Shown here: positions 43,217 to 52,628 of the stretch, piece by piece
Layout of the letters: each line of letters opens with the position of its first letter
Position numbering within the stretch: position 1 is the stretch's first letter
Origin: an uncultured Clostridia bacterium
Lineage (GTDB): Bacteria; Bacillota; Clostridia; TANB77; CAG-508
DNA length: 64,000 bases
Assembly: GCA_947649935.1 (NCBI GenBank)
Contig: CANSTR010000003.1
Coordinates: 22,661-86,660, forward strand
Reading direction: 5' to 3'
Made by a program: the position numbers and the translations under genes
Notes under the pieces: generated by a model
Databases searched by the model: none
What the model saw: only the letters and a program-made list of their open reading frames with translations
What the model was told of the DNA's origin: nothing

Positions 43217-44582
43217 AAATCATTTTAACTTTTTTAAAACTGTCTTTTCCTGTATACAAGTCACTTTTACTAATTATTCCATATTTATTTTCTTTCGTAG
43301 TATACGAGCCATCATTGTTATAAGTTACATCTGAATCATATATTGCTAAAACTTCATCTCCACTCACAGCAATAATATCTAAACTGTTTTTTACTGTTTT
43401 GTTTATAAGACTAGAATGACTAACTTCCCCTGTATTAGTGTCAACAAAATATGATGTTGTATCGTTAGAAGCGTACTCTTGACATAATATTTTATCTCCT
43501 ATAATCATACTAATATAATTTTGAGATAGTTTTGCTAAAACATTAGATTTCCCTGTTTTTAAATCTATTTTTAAAACTTCATTACTTCCATCTTTAGAAT
43601 AATATAAATAATCTTTACCAACAGTATAAGACCTAGATAAAGGTGCATATATACTATATATTTTATTTAATGAACCATCTGCAATATTAAAAGTTGCAAA
43701 AACATCAGAAGACTTAGTATAAATTTCATTATTTTCTCCATTTTTCTCTTCATTTGAAACTTTACGTCCGAAATCTATACCATACAACACTAAAAGATTG
43801 TCACTACTTCCAATGACTTCCCAATCAATGTTATCCTTAAAATCCATAGAGAATACAGTATTTTCTTTTTTTGTATTTACATCTATATAAATTAATTTTC
43901 GTTCTTTAGAAATTGTGTAAGCATTTCCACTAGTATATTCGTTTGTAATTTTTTTTGTAACAAAATATAATTTATTTTCACTACCAATGGTAAAATCTTC
44001 TACCATAACATTAGAGTCAAAGGTATAAACTTTTTCTCTATTTGTTCCGTCTAAATTTAATCTGTATAATACAGATGATTTGCTTTCTGCTGTCTTATTT
44101 GAGGATTCCCCCAAAACTCCTATTGAAACTTGCCCATCATTATCAGGTATTTTGCTTAATATATATATTTTTCCATTAAAAACAAATAATAGTGAGCCTA
44201 TTTCAAATTCATTTTTTGTAAACACAGATGTACAATCTTCTGTATTATGAGTACAAGCACTGTTATTACATAAGTGTATTTCCTGTTTTGTTTTGAAATC
44301 GATATACATTAGATGTGTAGCAAACTTCCCATTAGGTAATCGATCATAATCATCACTTAAATAATAATATCCATCATTTGTAGTAGCCTTATTGGGCTTA
44401 TTTGTTAAAAAAGTTAAACTTTTTATACTTTTATTATCATTATTTTTTTTATTATCATTTTCTGGAACAAATATTTCTGTTATTTCTCCTATCTCTGTTA
44501 TATTGTTTTTGTATTTAAAGAAAACAAATATTCCTCCAATCAATATTAAAATTATAGTCAATATTATAAGTATCTTTTTCAT
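43203..44582 (-). CDS. membrane-anchored beta-propeller-like (DUF5050-like) protein
   Basis: Single TM then YYLSDDYDRL..., repeated propeller-like segments. Confidence 0.5.
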   Translation of the reverse strand: MKKILIILTIILILIGGIFVFFKYKNNITEIGEITEIFVPENDNKKNNDNKSIKSLTFLTNKPNKATTNDGYYYLSDDYDRLPNGKFATHLMYIDFKTKQEIHLCNNSACTHNTEDCTSVFTKNEFEIGSLLFVFNGKIYILSKIPDNDGQVSIGVLGESSNKTAESKSSVLYRLNLDGTNREKVYTFDSNVMVEDFTIGSENKLYFVTKKITNEYTSGNAYTISKERKLIYIDVNTKKENTVFSMDFKDNIDWEVIGSSDNLLVLYGIDFGRKVSNEEKNGENNEIYTKSSDVFATFNIADGSLNKIYSIYAPLSRSYTVGKDYLYYSKDGSNEVLKIDLKTGKSNVLAKLSQNYISMIIGDKILCQEYASNDTTSYFVDTNTGEVSHSSLINKTVKNSLDIIAVSGDEVLAIYDSDVTYNNDGSYTTKENKYGIISKSDLYTGKDSFKKVKMIYGGI

Positions 44583-44631
44583 TTAAAATCATTCCTTTCT
44601 TACTTATTAAAATATTTTTAAATTTTTATTA

Positions 44632-45345
44632 TTATAGTTTTAAATAATATTTTACTTTCTTCTTAAATTCTTCTAGCCTGTTGTTTTTTAATATTTTATG
44701 TGGGCAATCTTTTCCTGAAAAATCGTGATGAGTTTTTACTGCTTCAATTTCTAAATCATAAGATTTAAGAAGATACGCTACTAGTTTTGTTGCATTATCA
44801 AAAGTCTTTTCAAAGTTTCCCTCTTTATTTACGCATAGTTCTATTCCTATACCATATTCATTTCCATTATGCTCTCCTGCGTGATTTGCTTTTTCATCAT
44901 CAGGAATGTGGTGATAGATTTCTTTATCATCAACTGTATAATGCCAAGATGTAGAACTCGTATTGTTTTCTTTCAAAAACATAGCGTGATTAGCAGCAGT
45001 AGTACCTTTTTCAAAATTATCAGTTTCGTGTATCACTATGTATTTAATAATTCTTTTTTCACCACTTCTAGCTTTAGTTTCCTTATCTATTATTTCATTC
45101 TTTACTTGAACGCCATAAACATCACTAGGAAAAACAGCAATTTGCTGATTATTTTCTTTGGTATCATTTGTAACTGGTAAATTTTCTTTTTCTGTTACTA
45201 TATTCCTACTTGCATTAGATGATTTTAAGACATTATTTATAAAATTAAATGTTAAAATTATCAAAATGATAAAAATACATAATCTAATCTTTGGTTTAAT
45301 CTTTCGCTTTCTATAATACTTCTTTTTCTTTTTTTTCTTTTCCAT
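44632..45345 (-). CDS. N-acetylmuramoyl-L-alanine amidase (Amidase_2)
   Basis: YIVIHETDNFEKGTTAANHAMFL, HYTVDDKEIYHHIPDDEKANHAG. Confidence 0.85.
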   Translation of the reverse strand: MEKKKKKKKYYRKRKIKPKIRLCIFIILIILTFNFINNVLKSSNASRNIVTEKENLPVTNDTKENNQQIAVFPSDVYGVQVKNEIIDKETKARSGEKRIIKYIVIHETDNFEKGTTAANHAMFLKENNTSSTSWHYTVDDKEIYHHIPDDEKANHAGEHNGNEYGIGIELCVNKEGNFEKTFDNATKLVAYLLKSYDLEIEAVKTHHDFSGKDCPHKILKNNRLEEFKKKVKYYLKL

Positions 45346-45400
45346 AAAAAACTCCTTGTAGTACCATAATCAGCTTACAAGGATATGATATAAAACAAAA

Positions 45401-45420
45401 GTCAAAAATTAGTCAAATTT
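45401..45420 (-). promoter_or_regulatory. direct-repeat site TTTGACTAATTTTTGAC upstream of the amidase
   Basis: Same repeat at 46464 and 48466. Confidence 0.6.
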
Positions 45421-45474
45421 ATAATTTTTTTATATTTTTAATTTGCTTTAAGTATTTATTTAATATATTTAGTC

Positions 45475-46407
45475 CTATTTATCAAATTGAAAATAGTTTT
45501 TCGTTTTATCTAAGTTTATTCCTTTTAAAGTTACCATTTCTTCTATTGTGACAAATACATATCCCTCTTTCTCCAACTCTTCCATTGCTAGCAACGCTCC
45601 ATCAACAGAAGTTTCATATAAATCGTGTAAAAGTACAATTGCACCATCGTGTGCATTGTCAATAATATATTGTGATATTTTGTTTTTATCTTTATATTTC
45701 CAATCTTCTGTATCCAAATCCCATAATATAGTATACATATTAGATAAATTCTTAATGTTTTTATTGGTATTACCATAGGGTGGTCTTAAATATTTTGCTC
45801 TTTCTCCTATTACACTTTCTATATCATCGTTTGTTTTTCTTATTTCGTTTAAAATATCAGAGTTGCTTAATTTTAATAAATCTTTATGACTATATGTATA
45901 ACTTCCAATTACATTTCCCATATTATATGCTCTTTTTAAAGTATCTTTATAGGTCAGTACACGACTGCCTACAACAAAAAATGTTACACGAGCATTATAT
46001 TTATTCAAATTATCTAACAATTTATTAGTTCCTTTGTAACTAGGTCCATCGTCAAAAGTAAATGCAATCAGTTTTTTATCTTTAAATTTGTTTATATCTC
46101 TTTCTGAATTATTTACATTTGAAATATTTTTATCTTTATTAGTTATATCATTTGGAGGAGAAACTTCATAAACATTATTACTTCCATTAGAAAAAGTATC
46201 GTTTTGTTGAATATCTTTTTGGGCATTATCAATAGCTTGTGGCTTTACGTTTTCAATAGATATATTTTTACTTGCATTAGAGGGCTTCAAGATATTATTT
46301 ATAAAATTAAATGTCAAAATTATCAAAATGATAAAAATACATAATCTAATCTTTGGTTTTAACTTTCTCTTTCTATAATTATTCTTTTTTCTCATTTTCT
46401 TTTCCAT
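45475..46407 (-). CDS. polysaccharide deacetylase
   Basis: IAFTFDDGPSYKGTNKLLDNL, LRPPYGNTN. Confidence 0.9.
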   Translation of the reverse strand: MEKKMRKKNNYRKRKLKPKIRLCIFIILIILTFNFINNILKPSNASKNISIENVKPQAIDNAQKDIQQNDTFSNGSNNVYEVSPPNDITNKDKNISNVNNSERDINKFKDKKLIAFTFDDGPSYKGTNKLLDNLNKYNARVTFFVVGSRVLTYKDTLKRAYNMGNVIGSYTYSHKDLLKLSNSDILNEIRKTNDDIESVIGERAKYLRPPYGNTNKNIKNLSNMYTILWDLDTEDWKYKDKNKISQYIIDNAHDGAIVLLHDLYETSVDGALLAMEELEKEGYVFVTIEEMVTLKGINLDKTKNYFQFDK

Positions 46408-46463
46408 AAAAAAACTCCTTGTATTGCCATAGTTGGCTTACAAGGATATGATATAAAACAAAA

Positions 46464-46483
46464 GTCAAAAATTAGTCAAATTT
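46464..46483 (-). promoter_or_regulatory. direct-repeat site upstream of the polysaccharide deacetylase
   Basis: TTTGACTAATTTTTGAC, overlaps the kinase 3' end. Confidence 0.6.
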
Positions 46484-47770
46484 TAACATAATTTTTACTA
46501 CTGCTCCTCCTGTTTCATTATTATAAAGCTTTAACTTTCCATCATTCTTTTTACACAAAATACTACTAATTATTAAACCTAGTCCATAGTGTCCATCAGC
46601 ATTATTAGTTGATATAATTAATTTATTATTTCCATTTAAAACTTCTTTTGGAAAACCAATACCATCATCTATTATAGAAATTACTAAAAAATTATTATCT
46701 ATCTCAAATGATAAATCAATTTTATTTTTAGCATATCTCAAAGCATTACTTATAATATTTTCGATTATTCTATAAGCACTATCGGTATCAACATTAATAA
46801 TACCATTTGGAATATTTCCTATAATATTAAGTTTTATTTTCTTAGACTTCGTCATTAATGACAAGTCTTTAGAGGCATTTTCAACAAATTCTTCTATATG
46901 AATTGGTTTACGAGTTATTTCCATATCTTCTAATTGATTTATTGTACGAATAGAATTTGTATAACTTTCTAATCGTTCTGTCGTTTTATTTATATTATCA
47001 ATTATTTCAATCATTCTTTCATTAGATAAAGTCTTTTTTTCTAGGTTTACTTGTAGATATTCTGTATAACCTTTAATAATAGTAATAGGATTTCTTAAAT
47101 CGTGTGCAACTGAAGCCTGTATCATTTTTCTTTCTTCGATCATTTTCCATAGTTCTTTATATGTTCTTTCTAATGTTTGTCGCATATCTTCAAATGTAGA
47201 GCATAGTCTTCCCATTTCATCATTAGAATCATAATATAATTTAAAATCAAGATTCTTGTTTGATATTTCTTCCATTGAATCTGATAAAATTCGCAAAGGC
47301 TCATAAAGTTTTTTGCGATAGAAAATGAAACCAGCAATTATAATACCAATTACAGAAAAAAATATTGGAAGTACAACCATTAATATGCCTGCTCCTTGAT
47401 AAGCAATTTTTCTTTTTGGAGTAAGCATATTTAAACTACTTTCAGCTTTTACCACTGCTGCTTGAATATCCGAAATTGAAATATAATCACTTTCTTCGCC
47501 ACTATCAGTCATTAAAGCTGGAATGCTAGACATTTCTTCTCCTAATTTTGTTTCATAATCCACATTATAAGTCTGTCCTTCTTTATTCTTTATAACTAAT
47601 GTAAGCAAAATAGTGTTAGAATCAGGCAATAGATAATCTCTAAATTTTATTCCACCATAGATACAAAGTAAAGATAAAAATATTACGATAATAAATGTAG
47701 TAAAAATAATTAATATAAAAAATTTTCGTAATGATAAAGATTTATTTATCTTTTTTAATTTTTCCAACAA
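46472..47770 (-). CDS. sensor histidine kinase
   Basis: HAMP, VAHDLRNPITIIKGYTEYL, HYGLGLIIS. Confidence 0.9.
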   Translation of the reverse strand: MLEKLKKINKSLSLRKFFILIIFTTFIIVIFLSLLCIYGGIKFRDYLLPDSNTILLTLVIKNKEGQTYNVDYETKLGEEMSSIPALMTDSGEESDYISISDIQAAVVKAESSLNMLTPKRKIAYQGAGILMVVLPIFFSVIGIIIAGFIFYRKKLYEPLRILSDSMEEISNKNLDFKLYYDSNDEMGRLCSTFEDMRQTLERTYKELWKMIEERKMIQASVAHDLRNPITIIKGYTEYLQVNLEKKTLSNERMIEIIDNINKTTERLESYTNSIRTINQLEDMEITRKPIHIEEFVENASKDLSLMTKSKKIKLNIIGNIPNGIINVDTDSAYRIIENIISNALRYAKNKIDLSFEIDNNFLVISIIDDGIGFPKEVLNGNNKLIISTNNADGHYGLGLIISSILCKKNDGKLKLYNNETGGAVVKIMLKFD

Positions 47771-48453
47771 TATCCCACCCCCCAGATTGTATCAATATAT
47801 TCTTTTCCTGTAACATCTTTAAATTTTGTTCTTATTTTACGAATATGCTCTTTTATTACATTACTATCTCCCTCTGCATCATAGCCCCATACTCTTTCGT
47901 ATATCTGTTCTTTATCAAATACTTGTCCTGCATTAGAAAGTAAGTATTCAATTATATCAAATTCTTTTTTAGAAAATACAATTTCATTTTCAAAATAGTA
48001 TATTTTTCTATTTGATAAATTTATGATCAATCCATCAGAACACGTTATAAGTGATAGATTATTTTTGTTTCTTTCATCTCTTCTTAAATGAGCTTCCACT
48101 CGTGCAGTTAGTTCTTTTAAACTAAAGGGTTTCGTAATATAATCATCTGCTCCATATCTAAATCCATTTATTTTATCTTGTTCTGTAATTCTAGCAGTTA
48201 AAAAAATAATTGGACAAGTAATATGATTACGAATATTACGACATAAATCAAGACCATTTATATTAGGCATATTAATATCTAATATTATCAAATTAGGCTG
48301 TTTTTGTAATTTTACTAATGCCTCTTCGCTACTATTAGCTGTCAATACCTCATATCCATAATCACATAAGCAAGTAGATATTAGTTCAGTTATCATCTTT
48401 TCGTCATCTACTACTAAAATTTTATGTTTCATTATATCATCTCCACTTTTCAT
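47755..48453 (-). CDS. OmpR family response regulator
   Basis: HKILVVDDEKMITEL, ADDYITKPFSLKELTARV, wHTH. Confidence 0.93.
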   Translation of the reverse strand: MKSGDDIMKHKILVVDDEKMITELISTCLCDYGYEVLTANSSEEALVKLQKQPNLIILDINMPNINGLDLCRNIRNHITCPIIFLTARITEQDKINGFRYGADDYITKPFSLKELTARVEAHLRRDERNKNNLSLITCSDGLIINLSNRKIYYFENEIVFSKKEFDIIEYLLSNAGQVFDKEQIYERVWGYDAEGDSNVIKEHIRKIRTKFKDVTGKEYIDTIWGVGYCWKN

Positions 48454-48465
48454 TTTAAATCAAAA

Positions 48466-48485
48466 TAGTCAATTTTTAGTCAAAT
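48466..48485 (-). promoter_or_regulatory. direct-repeat site upstream of the response regulator
   Basis: TTTGACTAAAAATTGACTA. Confidence 0.6.
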
Positions 48486-48503
48486 TTATCTAATTTTTAT
48501 ACA

Positions 48504-49343
48504 TTATATAAATTGCCCAATATTTTTTATGCTTTCAATTAAATCTTCATATTTAATATCTTCTGCATAAAAATTATCTTTTTGGTATTTTTCCCATTGT
48601 TTTTTCATTATTTCACTTTCTTCCAGTATTGAAACAGTCTTTTTCCATTCTTTTATTATTTCTACTGAATTTCTGTGTTCAGCAGTAGAATATATTGCCT
48701 CTTTTAAAATTGTATTCTCTATGTTTTTTCTTTGAGTATTAAATAGCATATAAACATCATAATAGTCCCTTACTCTTGTTCCTAATACACCTCTTTTTAT
48801 AATTGATTCAAACTTTTCAGCTATAATTGTTTCAATATTATATGCCCAAACTTGAATTTTTCTATTTTCTAACATTAGTTCAAAACTATATTTTATTTCT
48901 TTATATGTAATCTTATCTCCAGTTGTAATATCTATTTTCATAATTACGGGCATTTTCTCCATATAATTAGCTTTAAATGTAACTCTATATCCTCCGTAAT
49001 CATCATCTTCTCTTATTAGCTCAATTTTTTGAACTTCAAAAGTTACATCATCATCTATATTCATTTTGCAAATTTCTTTCATAATACTAGATATATTTTC
49101 TTCTGTTAAGGCAACCCCTTTTATAGTTGTATCCATATCCATTGTTGTTCTACTATCAATACCTAACATTGCAGATATTAGCATTCCACCTTTTAAAATA
49201 AAGTTATCTTTATATTTTGACATTGATATTCTTTCGAGTAATCTTTCTAACATATATGTTTGTAGAACTGATTGTGCAGACACTTTATTTTCTTTTGCTA
49301 TGTTATTGATTACTGCTTTTAAACTCATTATATTCCTTTTCAT
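48504..49343 (-). CDS. AbiEii-type nucleotidyltransferase toxin
   Basis: FILKGGMLISAMLGIDSRTTMDMDTTIKG. Confidence 0.8.
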   Translation of the reverse strand: MKRNIMSLKAVINNIAKENKVSAQSVLQTYMLERLLERISMSKYKDNFILKGGMLISAMLGIDSRTTMDMDTTIKGVALTEENISSIMKEICKMNIDDDVTFEVQKIELIREDDDYGGYRVTFKANYMEKMPVIMKIDITTGDKITYKEIKYSFELMLENRKIQVWAYNIETIIAEKFESIIKRGVLGTRVRDYYDVYMLFNTQRKNIENTILKEAIYSTAEHRNSVEIIKEWKKTVSILEESEIMKKQWEKYQKDNFYAEDIKYEDLIESIKNIGQFI

Positions 49344-49927
49344 TAACCTAATACCTCCATATATTGTGCTAATATTTTTTCTATTTTAAAAATTTTAGCA
49401 TATTCATATAATAATACTAAATTCTTGTTTTTCTTTTTTATATATTCATTCATTGCACTATTAAATATTTGTGGATCAATTTTATTTCTATCCCTGATAA
49501 TATCGCAAATTGTTCTTTCAATATTGTATATATTTATTTCTGTATCATCTTCTAATTTCAATTTTGTAGCTCCCAATTTATGATTTTCATTTTTAATATA
49601 GTGTATATGTAAATATTCATTTTTTACTCTATTATTACTCGGAAATGTCATATCTAGTTTCATTGGCGTTCTATCTGTCATTCCATAAAAATATAAAGCT
49701 GTATTATGTGAATATATACCATTTTTATATCTTTCAGAAAATAGCCAAAATTCATTAACATCTACATCACTTTTAACATATATTCCTTTCATAATTCTTT
49801 TTAAATACCCTTTATTTTCTAAATCATTTAAAAATTGTGGATGAATACCAAGCTTTTCTATATCTTTTGCATATACAATGCCTTTGTTATTCCATACTAA
49901 TTCTTTTATTTTATCATAATTATTCAT
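49343..49927 (-). CDS. AbiEi-type antitoxin
   Basis: NKGIVYAKDIEKLGIHPQFLNDLENKGYLKRIMKGIYV; overlaps the toxin. Confidence 0.8.
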   Translation of the reverse strand: MNNYDKIKELVWNNKGIVYAKDIEKLGIHPQFLNDLENKGYLKRIMKGIYVKSDVDVNEFWLFSERYKNGIYSHNTALYFYGMTDRTPMKLDMTFPSNNRVKNEYLHIHYIKNENHKLGATKLKLEDDTEINIYNIERTICDIIRDRNKIDPQIFNSAMNEYIKKKNKNLVLLYEYAKIFKIEKILAQYMEVLG

Positions 49928-50058
49928 TTTATCCCCCTGTAATTGATATTGATATACATATTATACATAAAATGTATATCAATATCAATACTTTTTATAA
50001 AATTTTTTAAAAAAATAATAGGTATATAAAACCATTTCTGATTCTACATACCTGTTTC

Positions 50059-50244
50059 TTATCTTATTTTTTCTTTACCATAAATTACATTCTTGATTTC
50101 ATTATTTATTATATCTCTTTTTGTAACTGTTTCTCCTCTTTCATTTACTATCTCTGCATAATATTTTTTTCTTTTGTATATTTCTAAAATTACTGCTTTA
50201 TTTTTGTTTTTCAACTCCACTACATCAAATTTTTTTATCTTCAT
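50059..50244 (-). CDS. small DUF4314-like protein
   Basis: FDVVELKNKNKAVILEIYKRKKYYAEIVNERGETV. Confidence 0.4.
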   Translation of the reverse strand: MKIKKFDVVELKNKNKAVILEIYKRKKYYAEIVNERGETVTKRDIINNEIKNVIYGKEKIR

Positions 50245-50260
50245 AATATATCACTTTCCT

Positions 50261-51856
50261 TTATTGATATGCTGGCGTTCCATAACCTAAAATAACACTA
50301 CTGCCCACATCATATTGATTTTGTTTACACATATCTCCTGTTGTATTTCCCTCAATAGTATAAACCTTATTATTTTCTACTTTTTCTACAATTCCTGTAT
50401 GATCTGCCTGTCCATCATTACTATCTGCCCAGTCAAAAAAGATTATATCTCCGTGCCTTTGGTGTATAACTTCCATCTTGCCATAATCCACGATTTTGAA
50501 ACCAGACAACTCCCTCACTCTGACAACCTGCATATTTTGGAACTATTCCTGCGTTTATATAACCGACATTGTTCGGCACACCACGAAACAAAACAAGCAC
50601 ACCACTCAACCCTAGATTCAAAACCATACCAAGACCAATAAGGCTCTCCGTCCTATATTTCCTATTTGCGAAATAGCAACTTTTACAATATCACTATTTC
50701 CTCCTCCATATATAAGACTTGACCAATTACTAGCATATTTTTCGTTCATTAGTTCATTTAATTGTTCCCTTTGAGCTTGATTAAGATTATATTGATTTGA
50801 TATTTCTTCTATACTTTTTACTCTAACTGTTAGGTGTAGTGTTTCTTTAATTACTTCTATCTCTCTTTCTCCACCTCGCCCATCTGGAACTTTTACTTTT
50901 TCTTGTCTTTTATCTACTACCTCATTAAATTCGTTCATATCCCAGAATACTTTTTTTAATGTTTTTGCTCTGTTATCGTCCATAGTCATAACATCTACTT
51001 TATAATCTCCATTGCTTATCATTACTGTATAAACTGCTATTACATCTCGCCAATTTGCTCTTGCATATTTAATGTCATAATCTGCGTTAGGGTGTTGTCC
51101 TTTCTTTTTTTCTATTTCTTTTGAAAATTCTGTATTTAATTCTGCCATTACACTATTTACTGTCATTTCTCCGTCTTTCTTCTCATTTGCAAAAAAGATT
51201 CCAAAAACAGAACTGCATATCATAGCAATTAAACATATTACAATAATTACTACTACTGCTACCCAACCACCTGCAATAATTGCTGAAACAAGTGCCTTTG
51301 TTGCTGCAATTATTGCTTTAATTATTGCTATTGTTGTTTTAATTGCTACTTTTGTTGCTTGTATTGTAGTTTTTACAGCTTGTTTCGTCATCTGTGCCGT
51401 TCTTTGAGCTAGTTTTACACTATTTTTTGCTACTTGCTTTGTTGTTTTTATAGTTGTTTTTGCTGTGTTTTTTGCTGATTTTACTGTGTTTTGAACTCTT
51501 TTTATATTTCTTTTTGCTTTGTTTATTGTTATTTTTCCTTTTCGTTTTACATTTTTTATTCCTTTTTGTGCCTTTTTTATCTGCACCTTTCCTTTTTCAA
51601 TATTTTGTATAGTTTTCTCCAAATTTTGCTTTCCTTTTCTATTTAATCGTGGTGTATAGTAAATAATATCGTGCATTGTGCTATTTACTTTATTTTCTGC
51701 ATATTCTTGTGCTGTATTTTCGTTCTTTTCGTAATTCTCTTTTGTTTTGTCTTTTACACTTATTATATTTGATTTTAGATTTTGCCCAACTATCTTTGCT
51801 CTATCAAGTTTCTTTATACTGACTTCTTGTTTTTTCTTTGTTTTTATATCTGTCAT
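50261..51856 (-). CDS. conjugation CHAP-domain cell wall hydrolase; joined by three +1 shifts at CGG
   Basis: Joined: SQIGNIG-G-EPYWSWYGFESRVEWCACFVSWCAEQC-G-YINAGIVPKYAGCQSEGVVWFQNRGLWQDGSYTPKA-G-DIIFFDWADSNDGQADHTGIVEKV. Confidence 0.85.
50451..50453 (-). other. in-frame CGG +1 site 3, CHAP hydrolase (GCA CGG A)
   Basis: +1 gives GDIIFFDW. Confidence 0.9.
50563..50565 (-). other. in-frame CGG +1 site 2, CHAP hydrolase (TGT CGG T)
   Basis: +1 gives GYINAGIVPK. Confidence 0.9.
50648..50650 (-). other. in-frame CGG +1 site 1, CHAP hydrolase (GGA CGG A)
   Basis: +1 gives GEPYWSWYGF. Confidence 0.9.
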
Positions 51857-51858
51857 TG

Positions 51859-52614
51859 CTATTCCTCCAATTCTACCTTTATTTTCTTTGCTATAACTAC
51901 TAATCGTCCGTTTTTGTTGGAATATTCGCAAGTTGATAATGTTATAAGTTTGTCGCCATATTTTGCTGTTTTATCTGTTTCATAAAATGAAAGCTCTTTA
52001 CATTTTTGTATAAATGTATCGAACTCCTGCTTTGAACTGCTATTTACAAATTTATAATATTCAAAACCTGTATAAGCAACTGTTTTGAATACTGCTATTA
52101 TTTCATAATCTGCATTTTCATATATGGTATTGAAATTTATTACTTTATGATTATTGTAAAATTCTTTCTTTTTATATTTTTCTAATTCTCCAAACATTTG
52201 ATTATTCTTAATATGATGACCATATATAATAACATTATCGCTTGTTTTTATATTGCAATATTCTGCAATGTATGGTGTGCCTAGTTGCGAATATTGTTTG
52301 TAAAAATTTTTTCTTAAATAATAATCTTTTCTATTACTTTCTGTCTGCATAACAGGGTAACTTATATTTGTATTTTCTATTTCTAGCCACCCTACAAAAT
52401 CATTATTCAAATCATATAATTTTTGTAAGTTTCTGCTTTCTTCCTGTTCTTTTTGGTTTTGTTCTTCCTGGCATTCTGTGATAATGTTCTCTAATTCTTC
52501 AAAAACCTCATTTTGTTCTTTATCTTCTTTGTAATTTAATATAATATAACTAATGCTAGTAACTAAACTAGCTACTAGCATTATAACTAAAAACATATAG
52601 AACTTTTTATACAT
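51859..52614 (-). CDS. class B-like sortase
   Basis: YPVMQTESNRKDYYLRKNF, NVIIYGHH, LITLSTCEYSNKNGRLVVIAK. Confidence 0.9.
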   Translation of the reverse strand: MYKKFYMFLVIMLVASLVTSISYIILNYKEDKEQNEVFEELENIITECQEEQNQKEQEESRNLQKLYDLNNDFVGWLEIENTNISYPVMQTESNRKDYYLRKNFYKQYSQLGTPYIAEYCNIKTSDNVIIYGHHIKNNQMFGELEKYKKKEFYNNHKVINFNTIYENADYEIIAVFKTVAYTGFEYYKFVNSSSKQEFDTFIQKCKELSFYETDKTAKYGDKLITLSTCEYSNKNGRLVVIAKKIKVELEE

Positions 52615-52628
52615 ATTGCTCCCTCTTT

